Positions 1 through 6,355 of a stretch of 10,266 nucleotides of DNA are shown here, piece after piece (the first letter of the stretch is position 1; each line of letters opens with the position of its first letter). The stretch comes from Byssothecium circinans (lineage: Eukaryota; Ascomycota; Dothideomycetes; Pleosporales; Massarinaceae). The stretch is taken from positions 1 to 10,266 of the forward strand of contig ML977024.1 of the NCBI GenBank assembly GCA_010015675.1. Reading direction: 5' to 3'. Both the position numbers and the translations under genes were made by a program. The notes beneath the pieces are model-generated. The model searched no databases. It worked only from the letters and a program-made list of their open reading frames with translations, and was not told where the DNA came from.

Positions 1-523
1 GTGGGAATTTCGCTCTCGCTAGCGATTTTGGTGAGGGAAAAAAATTACCGAGGGCGCCAAGGAATATCACCGATTTTTGCATATAATAGATAGTGTTGCA
101 GAAGTTAGGCTGATTACGTACTAGTACTGCGACGACTACAACACCAAAAACCTATCGTAAGATCGCTCCTGCTGCAAAACGAGCAGCCTCACGCGCTACC
201 TTAATCAAGCCCATCAAGCTAAACAATCAAGCTGACCCTCCTCAGCTTGGATTGCTAAAAAATTAGTATAGGCGAGCTTGACTTGATGGGATTGATAGTT
301 ATCAAGCTATCAATCAAGCGCTTGCAAGCCGCTTGATTGTTGACAAGTCTGGCTTGAAGGTTGATACTCTCAAGATAAATAGCCGAAGCTCCAAACCTTA
401 CCCTTTCAATCTGTCAGTGGGTTGGGTATGGTGCTGAAGATATCCAGATTCAAAGTGTCGGGCTCGTGTTGCTTCCAAGATAACACTCCCATGAAAGGAT
501 AGTTGCGACTTCTAACCCAAATT
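1..523. other. Non-coding stretch downstream of the receptor gene
   Basis: I see no gene here. The stretch lies beyond the stop codon of the minus-strand receptor gene. Its main content is the repeat cluster at about 200-365, listed separately. A short plus-strand open frame at about 118-265 (Thr/Ala/Lys-rich) has no start codon and no recognisable family. It could be a scrap of transposon coding sequence or chance. Confidence 0.5.
203..340. repeat. ATCAAGC repeat cluster with hairpins, possible DNA-transposon end
   Basis: The octamer AATCAAGC or a close variant occurs at 203-210, 212-219, 225-232, 301-307 and 312-319, and inverted (GCTTGATT) at 331-338. Two perfect inverted repeats sit next to each other. 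GATTGATAG (290-298) pairs with CTATCAATC (307-315), and CAATCAAGCG (311-320) pairs with CGCTTGATTG (330-339) around the loop CTTGCAAGC. A looser pair starts with CCCATCAAG at 210-218 and its complement at 281-289. Dense short repeats in both orientations are typical of subterminal transposase-binding regions of hAT-like and similar DNA transposons. That assignment is inference: no transposase gene or complete terminal inverted repeat is visible in the window. Confidence 0.5.
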
Positions 524-1821
524 CTACGTCAAACTATTCCGGCCGAGGCTCGCATTTTCGCGCTCTCCGGTGCCATCCTCGAGCTCTAGTGGCCCCTCAG
601 CATGAGTCGTAGATGTATGTATACTCTTCTCCGTCACTAGCAACGAGTCTTGGAAGAATTTCGCTTTCGCTCTCCGCATCTTCAAATTTTGGTCTGTCCT
701 AGCTTTAGCATCCTCCTCATCCTGACGTCGAAGCGCTTCGTCGGCATCGCGACCTCGTTCTTTAGACACGAATAGTGCTCGAAAGGAGCCGATACAGGCT
801 ACAATGAGGGCTTCCCAAGTTTCAGTATATGTGAAGCGTTGGTGGGCTGAGCAACCTACCGACACTGTTTTCGATGAACTGCCATAAAAGGTACCAGGAC
901 ATCTCCCATCGCGTCCACTTACTCGCACGATTTGTTGTTCTTGAGCCTGACCCCATTACTACCGCAATACGTGTGATAGATATCGCTATCGTGATGAGAA
1001 CGGACGAGAAAAGAGCTGTAAAAGCTAGTCTGCGCCTGAGACTGATCCGAATGTTCCAGAGAATGGAAATCGGTAGCATCATGACTATTCAGGATGTCAG
1101 CGGGGAAAAAATTGATTCGACCCCAAGGGTCGAGAAGACGATATTATAGGAAAGATCGACTCACTCGCCGCGTCAGTACCAACGTTCAGAGCACACTTGA
1201 CAATTATCGATGTGTCCTGCCTCTCAACCGCCTTCAGACCAGTGCACTTTGCAACAAGAACCTCCACAGAACCCTCCTGGCAACTGTACTCAAGCGTACC
1301 TATAACGACGCATCCAGCGCAAATCGTAAAAACGGTGACAATCCACCACGCAACCTTGTAATATGTAACTTGGCTGCCGAGTCGGTAAAAGAAGACCAAG
1401 AAACTAATCTTCACACTCCACAGCTGCGCATGGTACAAGACTTGGTACACTAGCTGTCTGCGCGTGTATTTTATCAAGATAGTTGCGAAGTTCGCGCTAG
1501 GTGGGCGAAGGTTGGCCCCCACGGCGGATATCTCGTACATGTCGGCGACGAAGGTCTGAAAGAGTATAGCTGCAGAAAGGAGGAGAAGCCACGCGAGGCC
1601 AGTAATATAGTCGTCTGGGAGAAGGCGCTTGAAGCATTTGATGCGGGTGTAGTAACGGCCAGCGAGGGCTATTGTCCCGAGAACGAATCCTCCCCACACT
1701 ATTCCCTTTATCCGTTAGTGGGAGAGGGGAATTCTTCGGCATCATGTCTGCTTACTGTGAGGGTGTTCCGAGAGATGAATGCAGGAAGAAGGTCGGCACG
1801 TTCTGGAGAGTTGAAATCCAT
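524..1821 (-). CDS. PTH11-like / fungal rhodopsin-domain seven-helix membrane receptor (four exons)
   Basis: Likely a plasma-membrane seven-helix protein of the fungal rhodopsin-domain (PTH11-like GPCR) family; the ligand is unknown. Exons are 1821-1756, 1705-1165, 1084-860 and 810-524, giving 1119 nt and 372 aa. Introns are 1755-1706 (GTAAGC...AAG, CTAAC branch), 1164-1085 (GTGAGT...TAG) and 859-811 (GTAGGT...AAG); all phases agree. Probable helices lie near residues 23-40, 54-75, 105-130, 138-160, 190-212, 222-244 and 266-287. Family hallmarks are RYYTRI then DDY at 53-55, NVGTDA (196-201) joined across the second intron to MMLPISILW, and ENSVALIVAC joined across the third. C164 and C176 could form the loop disulfide. 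Residues 288-372 are a charged cytoplasmic tail. There is no N-terminal CFEM domain. The first exon is short but has an ATG, correct phase and a TATA box upstream. The family call is firm; function as a G-protein-coupled receptor is known for only a few members. Confidence 0.9.
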
Positions 1822-1874
1822 GATAAGCGAAGTGAAGAAAACAAGAAGCTGTTGAAGGGTGCTACGGTACAGCT

Positions 1875-1882
1875 CTTATATA
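1875..1882 (-). promoter_or_regulatory. TATA box of the receptor gene
   Basis: On the minus strand this reads TATATAAG, 54-61 bp before the proposed ATG at 1821. The leader between them contains no ATG and is rich in C and T. Position and sequence both suit a fungal core promoter, and they support the short first exon. Confidence 0.65.
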
Positions 1883-2255
1883 CATAGTCCATTCAATACA
1901 AGGCATACCGGATCAGAAGACAGTGAAACCCGATATATCTAGCCCCTAACCAGGATACGCAATCTATTTTCGGGGAGTACAGTGGTTGGCCTTGCAGGTC
2001 GTTTACAAAATGGCGAGCGCGCAACTTTGAGCTTGACTCCGTATTGCATTCGCCAGTCACCTACACATCAACCAGACGAAGTTCAAGATGGAGCTGATGA
2101 GGTCGAGATAGGCGAAATGGCGTCTGGAAAATGAAAGTGGTAGCGGCACCGCAACACGTGCGCAGTCATCCGAAGTAGCTAGCATTGCCAAGACCGGTTC
2201 TAACGCCGACATCTCCGACACAGAGTGCTCGACTCCCACACCACCAAAAGTAAAC

Positions 2256-2296
2256 ATGAAGCCGCCTTGAAGCTCTCGACGCCCTCGCGGCTTCAT
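2256..2296 (+). promoter_or_regulatory. 5'-leader hairpin with a four-codon uORF
   Basis: ATGAAGCCGC (2256-2265) pairs perfectly with GCGGCTTCAT (2287-2296), giving a 10-bp stem with a 21-nt loop that ends 9 nt before the GTPase start codon. The left arm is also a uORF: ATG at 2256, then Lys-Pro-Pro and TGA at 2268-2270. If transcription starts upstream of 2256, the stem and uORF would both be expected to reduce initiation at 2306. The transcription start is not known. Confidence 0.5.
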
Positions 2297-2305
2297 TTAG
2301 CAAAC

Positions 2306-3019
2306 ATGTATGATTCACTGTCGCCCCCAAAGGAGGTCTCAGTGCTGCTGTTGGGCGATGAAGAGGTGGGAAAGTCAACCTTCCTATCGTAAGCCCCGCA
2401 TCCTACCGGCAAAGAGCATCACAGTGTTAAGATAGACTGCAGCCGTCTCTCCCTAGGCATACGTCCGCATGACGACGAAAACCTCCCACCATACGCGCTC
2501 CCCGCCCTCCGTGATTCCAACCAACCTTTCACCTTCAACATCAGCCTTTATGCTCGCCCCTACACCCTCTCCTTCTACGACACCGCCTCACCCACAAACT
2601 ACACGCTCCTCCGCCCTGACTTCATAATTCTGTGCTATGACATATCGCAGCGCAGTACCCTTGAGTCGCTACGTACACGCTGGCTGCCGATAGTGAATAG
2701 CCACTTCAACTACAATGAAGAGCTGCCAGTCTTGGTGCTGGGACTCAAGAGGGATCTCCGGAGGGAATGGACTGATGAGGAGCGGCTAAGAGATGAGGAG
2801 GTGAATGGGAGGGAGATGGGGAAGGGTAGGGGTGAGAGCGTCCTGCCTCAGGAAGGTGTGGGGTTAGCGACCAAAATGCTCTGTGATCGGTACGCGGAGT
2901 GCAGTGCGCTTACGGGGGAGCTCTGCAGAGAGGTACTGGAGGATGTGGCGAAGACTGCGGCGAAGACGACGACGGAGAAGGGCGCAAAGAGCGATGGCAT
3001 TGCTTGTGTGGTCATGTGA
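2306..3019 (+). CDS. Atypical Rho-like small GTPase with CaaX box (two exons)
   Basis: A membrane-anchored small GTPase most like the Rho family. Exons 2306-2388 and 2443-3019 join to 660 nt (219 aa). The intron 2389-2442 has donor GTAAGC and acceptor CAG at 2440-2442; using the later TAG would put a stop in frame. Visible motifs: P-loop GDEEVGKST (17-25), DTAS at 74-77 in place of DTAG, IILCYDIS (89-96), GLKRD (128-132) in place of the usual TKxD box, a Glu/Arg-rich stretch (136-160) at the Rho insert position, ECSALTGE (180-187), and C-terminal CVVM (216-219), a farnesylation-type CaaX box. The Gln61-equivalent is Pro78, and the switch I threonine is not evident around 42-52, so GTP hydrolysis and effector binding are probably altered (inference). 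The ATG has A at -3. It is divergent from the receptor gene. Membership of the Ras superfamily is secure; the Rho subtype is likely. Confidence 0.9.
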
Positions 3020-4146
3020 GGCTTCGTAGTGTGAGTCGTTTCTCGCAAGATATGTGCAGATTGGCACAATTGCGTGAAAACGACCCGGAGGAAAGATCGC
3101 GAACAGCTGCCCGAACGCGTTGACTGCTATCTTTGGGTATAGTTCCGTCCACATCATGAGACTCACAATGGAATTGATGAAGAGTGCAGTTTGCTTGCCG
3201 AACGAAGGACGATTATTTCACAAACCTCAATCGCTCACCTCATCGCTACTCATCCACGGTCCTACATGGAGTCAACTGTGGTTGTCACTTTCCATCGCTT
3301 TTTCGTATCATTCGGCCCACTTCCTACGTTGGCAAATGGGAATTCACTGCTGTCTTCACGATGGGCAAGTGTTATTAACACAGTTTGTAAGAAATGGATG
3401 TTTACGTCCACGGCTGGGAACGAGCTCGGAGACAACATATGCGAATAAGAAGCCCATTTCCACTCTTCAACTCTTCATCCTTCGCCAACACATCTAATAC
3501 AATACATAATTTGTCCTCCTCCAACCAATTCAATTCTGACTTCAATCACAACGGTCGTGCGTGTACCTAGGTACAGATGCTAAATGATTGGAACGAAAGT
3601 TCTTATGATAAACGGACAGTCATGACTGTCCCCTGACTGCATAATGTAACGCTAGTATTGTGATACACAATGTGAAAAGACGACATGATATGTTTTGAGG
3701 AAGATCTTTGCAGTGTAGGCCTGCATACTGACGTACACAGCGCTGACGTTATACTAAACGTGATGTGCAAAATATGGTCTCATTTAATTGAGTTCAACAT
3801 GAATACGCTACGATACTTACTATGATGATATTTTTGAACCTTTGCCTTCTCCGCCATTCTCCAATCACGATCATCGCAAGGCACGCTTTCGAGTATATCG
3901 ACCGAAGTCTAACTAACTAATATGTCGCACTAGAACCAAAACCAGAACAGACAAGAAAATCTCGCTTCTTTCAGCAGAAATTCAAGGCCCATTACCTCAT
4001 GATTCCTTGAAAATCGACATGATGGTGGATGTGAGAATCTAACGCATCCATCGGGAGTGCTGGTAAAGCAATACTTCCCACCACTAAGGAAACCTAAACC
4101 ATAACCACCATCTTGAAGAATGGCCTTATATAGCGCAGCAGCGCAT
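3020..4146. other. Long intergenic stretch without a supportable gene
   Basis: Open frames on both strands at 3120-3497 and on the minus strand at 3930-4295 show no recognisable domain, no consistent splice structure and no promoter. From about 3500 to 3930 the DNA is visibly AT-rich. The notable content is the trio of palindromes at 3562-3671. The end next to 4146 should hold the 3' untranslated region of the minus-strand gene that stops at 4147. Confidence 0.55.
3562..3671. repeat. Three perfect palindromes within 110 bp
   Basis: TGTACCTAGGTACA (3562-3575) is a 14-bp perfect palindrome. GGACAGTCATGACTGTCC (3614-3631) is an 18-bp perfect palindrome. ATTGTG-ATA-CACAAT (3657-3671) has 6-bp arms around 3 nt. 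All lie in AT-rich, gene-free DNA. They could be sites for dimeric DNA-binding proteins or remnants of a small mobile element; nothing visible decides between these. Confidence 0.6.
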
Positions 4147-4533
4147 CTACAAATGCCATGCTCTACTCTCCAAGTCCCTCGCATCACCCATCCGCGCGCG
4201 CTTTCTCTGTTCCAAAAGCGCCAGCCTGCCTTCCACCATATCAACATACTCCCTCTCATCGCCAAATAAAGCAAAGATCTCATTGACCACAGCAATTCGC
4301 TCCTTTTCCTGTATAATGTGGCATGAGATATGCTCTTCCGGCATTTTACAACGACAATAAAACGCTATGCCCCTTCGATGAAGAGAGGTGCAGAACATAT
4401 GCAAGCGGGGTTTCGGCGCACTGTGAAGATTAGTTGGTTTCATTTGTAAGGCTGGTGTATGGTGCCCATCCGTGGGATCGTTATCTTCTTTAGGTGTTGA
4501 AAGGCTGGGTAGGCAGGTTAGACAGTTATGCAT
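4147..4533 (-). CDS. Small protein with C-x-C-x5-H-x3-H motif (paralogue A)
   Basis: An intronless frame of 128 aa; I do not recognise a named family. Residues 1-55 are low in predicted structure, with MKP at 31-33. The conserved core is FYCRC (58-62), P65, H68, H72 and then IIQEKE (73-78). Cys60, Cys62, His68 and His72 have the layout of a possible metal-binding site (inference). Residues 77-112 look like amphipathic helix or coiled coil (IAVVNEIFALF, then VDMVEGRLALLEQ), followed by a basic stretch KRAR. There is no signal peptide or membrane helix. The plus-strand gene at 4790 carries the same core with identical spacing, which is the main reason to believe both are real. The start at 4533 is the first ATG in frame, and a TATA box lies about 65 bp upstream. 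A start at Met31 is possible. Confidence 0.6.
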   Translation of the reverse strand: MHNCLTCLPSLSTPKEDNDPTDGHHTPALQMKPTNLHSAPKPRLHMFCTSLHRRGIAFYCRCKMPEEHISCHIIQEKERIAVVNEIFALFGDEREYVDMVEGRLALLEQRKRARMGDARDLESRAWHL

Positions 4534-4595
4534 TTTTCTCTTGCGCGCTGTTTGTCGGAGTCGTGGATCGCTAGAGATTATGCCTCATGTCAATA

Positions 4596-4602
4596 CTTTA
4601 TA
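4596..4602 (-). promoter_or_regulatory. TATA-like element of paralogue A
   Basis: On the minus strand this reads TATAAAG, 63-69 bp before the ATG at 4533. The spacing suits a fungal core promoter. A single short AT-rich match is weak evidence on its own. Confidence 0.4.
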
Positions 4603-4783
4603 GGTATATGGAAGCTCAGTGACTGTTCTGTATTGAAGAAGAACTGTGTGTTAGGAAATATGCCACGTAGACTGCCTGCGGCGAATTACACGTCAACAAC
4701 GACGATATCGCAGTCTTCGAGACATGGAAGTGACAGGTTTGCATCATAGTGACACTTCAAGTAGCGACAGGTGACTGCACCTT

Positions 4784-4788
4784 TATAA
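4784..4788 (+). promoter_or_regulatory. TATA-like element that questions the upstream start of paralogue B
   Basis: TTTATAAC here lies only a few bases before the first in-frame ATG at 4790. If it is the working TATA box, transcription would begin downstream of 4790, and the ATG at 4862 (Met25, MKPQP) would be the real start. If so, the protein is 150 aa instead of 174. Confidence 0.35.
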
Positions 4789-4789
4789 C

Positions 4790-5314
4790 ATGCTTTTAAA
4801 GCACCGAGGATCCATAACATACTCCGCTCTATCCCCAGTCGAACAGCAACAGTACATTAACATGAAACCTCAACCAAGGTTCCCGAAGAACCAAAAAGTC
4901 CCCCGAACGGCCCACCAAACTCGACAAATGATGGATGATATACTAGATCACCGTACTCCCCAGCACAATCGCCACGGCCCGCAGAATCCAGGGCACAACC
5001 CTCGCAGTCCAGATCAAGAGAGGCATAATCGAGAACCAGGAAGGCCTACAAGGGGCAGGATTAACAATCCTCGGTCTACTGCACCGACGCCTTGTCAGTC
5101 TAGTCAACACAGCACTTCTCCGCGCCCCGCTCCACACGTCTTCACATCGCCTCCCGACCCTAGAACACCAACGAGAGGAAGTTTCTACTGCCGCTGCGAC
5201 GACCCAACTCGGCACTGGGAGTACCACGTCATTGAAGACGAGATGTGTGCGTCACTGGCTCACAGGTTGCTAGATAATTGTGGAAGGGAGTCTGTGGAGT
5301 GCGATGAGGGATGA
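4790..5314 (+). CDS. Disordered small protein with C-x-C-x5-H-x3-H motif (paralogue B)
   Basis: An intronless frame of up to 174 aa; no named family is recognised. Residues 26-130 are almost entirely Pro, Arg, His, Gln, Asn, Ser and Thr, so probably disordered. The C-terminal core is SFYCRC (131-136), P139, H142, H146 and VIEDE (147-151). It matches the minus-strand neighbour at 4147-4533 in all four putative ligands (Cys134, Cys136, His142, His146) and in F, Y, R, P and the following [IV]-I-[QE]-x-E. The tail after residue 151 is much shorter than in the partner, and the downstream helix may be lost or truncated. The first ATG is at 4790; Met25 at 4862 is an equally good start given the TATA-like element at 4784. 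Nothing indicates secretion. A domain of unknown function with possible metal binding is the most I can say. Confidence 0.6.
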   Translation: MLLKHRGSITYSALSPVEQQQYINMKPQPRFPKNQKVPRTAHQTRQMMDDILDHRTPQHNRHGPQNPGHNPRSPDQERHNREPGRPTRGRINNPRSTAPTPCQSSQHSTSPRPAPHVFTSPPDPRTPTRGSFYCRCDDPTRHWEYHVIEDEMCASLAHRLLDNCGRESVECDEG

Positions 5315-5456
5315 TGTACCAGTATTCAAACTACATATGAATGAGCCTACTTGAACATGATCTCTCGGGGACTCTTTCCATTGACTCTTCTATGACAATC
5401 GCAGGAGTGAATAACCACTTCAGCAACCTCATAGCCTCAGCTACTCCAAACTCTCT

Positions 5457-5762
5457 CTAAACAGGGCACTTGTAGGCCTCATCACCACAATTGATACCGT
5501 CGTAGAAAGTGTAGTTTCCGGCGAGTTCCTTCACCGACTTTCCCTTCTCGCAGTAAAAGGCGTGGTAAGAGCCGGATGCTTGCACCGTGGAACCACTGTC
5601 ATCATTATTAGTATTCAGAGCATGCTTTCAGGATAACAGCAGCACGTACGCAGGCTCAACGAAGCAGTAGAAGATCAGAGTCGGCGCCGGGGGTTGAGGA
5701 GCCGGAGACGCGGCGCCGAGGGCGATGAGGGAGGTCAGGGCGGCGAGGATGGTGGTCTTCAT
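5457..5762 (-). CDS. Small secreted four-cysteine protein, effector-like (two exons)
   Basis: Likely an extracellular protein of 83 aa. Exons are 5762-5650 and 5595-5457 (252 nt with the stop). The intron 5649-5596 has donor GTACGT, a TACTAAT branch-like site and acceptor CAG. The N-terminus is a clear signal peptide: MKTT, then a hydrophobic core ILAALTSLIALGAA, with cleavage likely near residues 18-20. A Pro/Ala linker follows. The mature part has four cysteines (33, 53, 74, 81), enough for two disulfides, and an N-glycosylation sequon N65-Y-T. FYC occurs at 31-33 and 51-53, and the two halves look duplicated. Size, secretion and cysteines resemble fungal effector candidates, but no named family is recognised. 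The ATG is in CAAAATG context, with a long pyrimidine tract and an A/T-rich element (AATAAAAAAA) upstream on the coding strand. It converges with the gene ending at 5314, 142 bp away. Confidence 0.85.
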
Positions 5763-6355
5763 TTTGGCGGTTGTGGGAGGGGAGAGGGAAGGGTGATTTT
5801 TTTATTAGGAGGGTGGTCATGTTTATGTGTTAGGCCTGTAAGCTTATGATGGTGGTTGTCCGTTGTCGCACGTGTGCTTTTCTTTCGTACGTGTTGGGCT
5901 GGATGCTTTCTGGAGTATGGTCGTCATCGGCGGATTTTGGAATGGGCGTGTTATATGAGATACTCGTTCGTGATGATTGCCTGTGCGTAAGAGGAATTTT
6001 CTATGAGTTCTTCTGGGAGAGGCGATTCAGGTTCGATTGTGTAGGAATGTATGGATCTTTCTGACACCCAGACACATGCCGATGCTTCCGGAAAGATGCC
6101 GTGCAACATCCTCCTTCGACATCTAGGGGTATGTTGATATACCATCTAATTCGAAATAAAGGTCGAAATATGTGGTAGTTGTAGGGATGGAGTGCTACGG
6201 AAAGACATCCGACGCCAAGCAGCCCCACCACAACCAAAGCCCTACGCGTCATGATGCTTCACCCTCCCCTCCTTCTCTCCATCAATCTTCTCAATCCTTT
6301 TTTTCGCTACTCGGTCCGGCTTCGATGCTGCGATCCTATTTAGTAGCCTTCCGCA
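5763..6355. other. Divergent promoter region between the secreted protein and the F-box-like gene
   Basis: On the minus strand, 5771-5795 is a C/T tract and about 5798-5808 an A-rich run, forming the promoter of the secreted-protein gene. A CACGTG E-box lies at 5869-5874. Near the other end, 6256-6310 is C/T-rich on the plus strand and suits the leader of the gene starting at 6356. A doubtful minus-strand frame at 6001-6252 is listed separately. Confidence 0.55.
6001..6252 (-). CDS. Doubtful small open frame with a signal-like N-terminus
   Basis: This is an 83-codon frame starting with ATG. It opens with MTRRALVVVGLL and stays hydrophobic to about residue 21, like a signal peptide or membrane anchor. 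The rest has no recognisable domain and three cysteines (49, 50, 63). An alternative spliced reading exists: donor GTAGCA after residue 18 and acceptor TAG about 53 nt later switch to another open frame ending near 5951. There is no TATA box, and the ATG lies inside the likely promoter of the plus-strand gene at 6356. It may be chance. Confidence 0.2.
   Translation of the reverse strand: MTRRALVVVGLLGVGCLSVALHPYNYHIFRPLFRIRWYINIPLDVEGGCCTASFRKHRHVSGCQKDPYIPTQSNLNRLSQKNS

Larger units (their letters stand above)
1822..2305. other. Divergent promoter region between receptor and GTPase genes
   Basis: This 484-bp region separates two genes read outward. It holds the minus-strand TATA box at 1875-1882, a CACGTG E-box at 2155-2160, and the hairpin and uORF at 2256-2296. 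Open frames here on the minus strand (2057-2378) have no domain resemblance and cross the leader of the GTPase gene, so I do not call a gene. Confidence 0.6.
4534..4789. other. Divergent intergenic region between the paired motif genes
   Basis: This 256-bp segment lies between two genes that share a protein motif and are read outward. It contains a TATA-like element for each direction, listed separately. A plus-strand open frame at 4528-4749 fills much of it but has no family resemblance and overlaps the start of the minus gene. Confidence 0.5.

Noticed and set aside
822..1082. Separate minus-strand 86-aa membrane protein
   Set aside because: It is the third exon of the receptor gene read through its intron; the family pattern continues across both junctions.
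874..1453. Plus-strand frames opposite the receptor gene
   Set aside because: They are antisense to well-supported exons and have no domain resemblance.
1097..1699. Receptor exon read as a complete gene with a start at 1699
   Set aside because: The codon at 1699 is GTG, not ATG, and the frame lacks the last two helices. Splicing to 1821 and to the downstream exons gives a full family-length protein.
2848..3166. Minus-strand frames at the end of the GTPase gene
   Set aside because: They are antisense to the conserved Rho C-terminus, and low-complexity sense codons explain their openness.
3120..3497. Plus-strand 125-codon frame downstream of the GTPase gene
   Set aside because: It has no domain, no promoter, and competes with two overlapping open frames of equal quality.
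3930..4295. Minus-strand 121-codon Trp-rich frame
   Set aside because: It overlaps paralogue A in another frame and has an unlikely amino-acid composition. The motif shared with the second paralogue supports the other frame.
4943..5227. Minus-strand frame opposite paralogue B
   Set aside because: It is antisense to the low-complexity Pro/Arg region, whose codon make-up keeps the opposite frame open.
5846..6064. Plus-strand 72-codon hydrophobic frame
   Set aside because: It lies in the divergent promoter region with no leader, no TATA box and no family resemblance.
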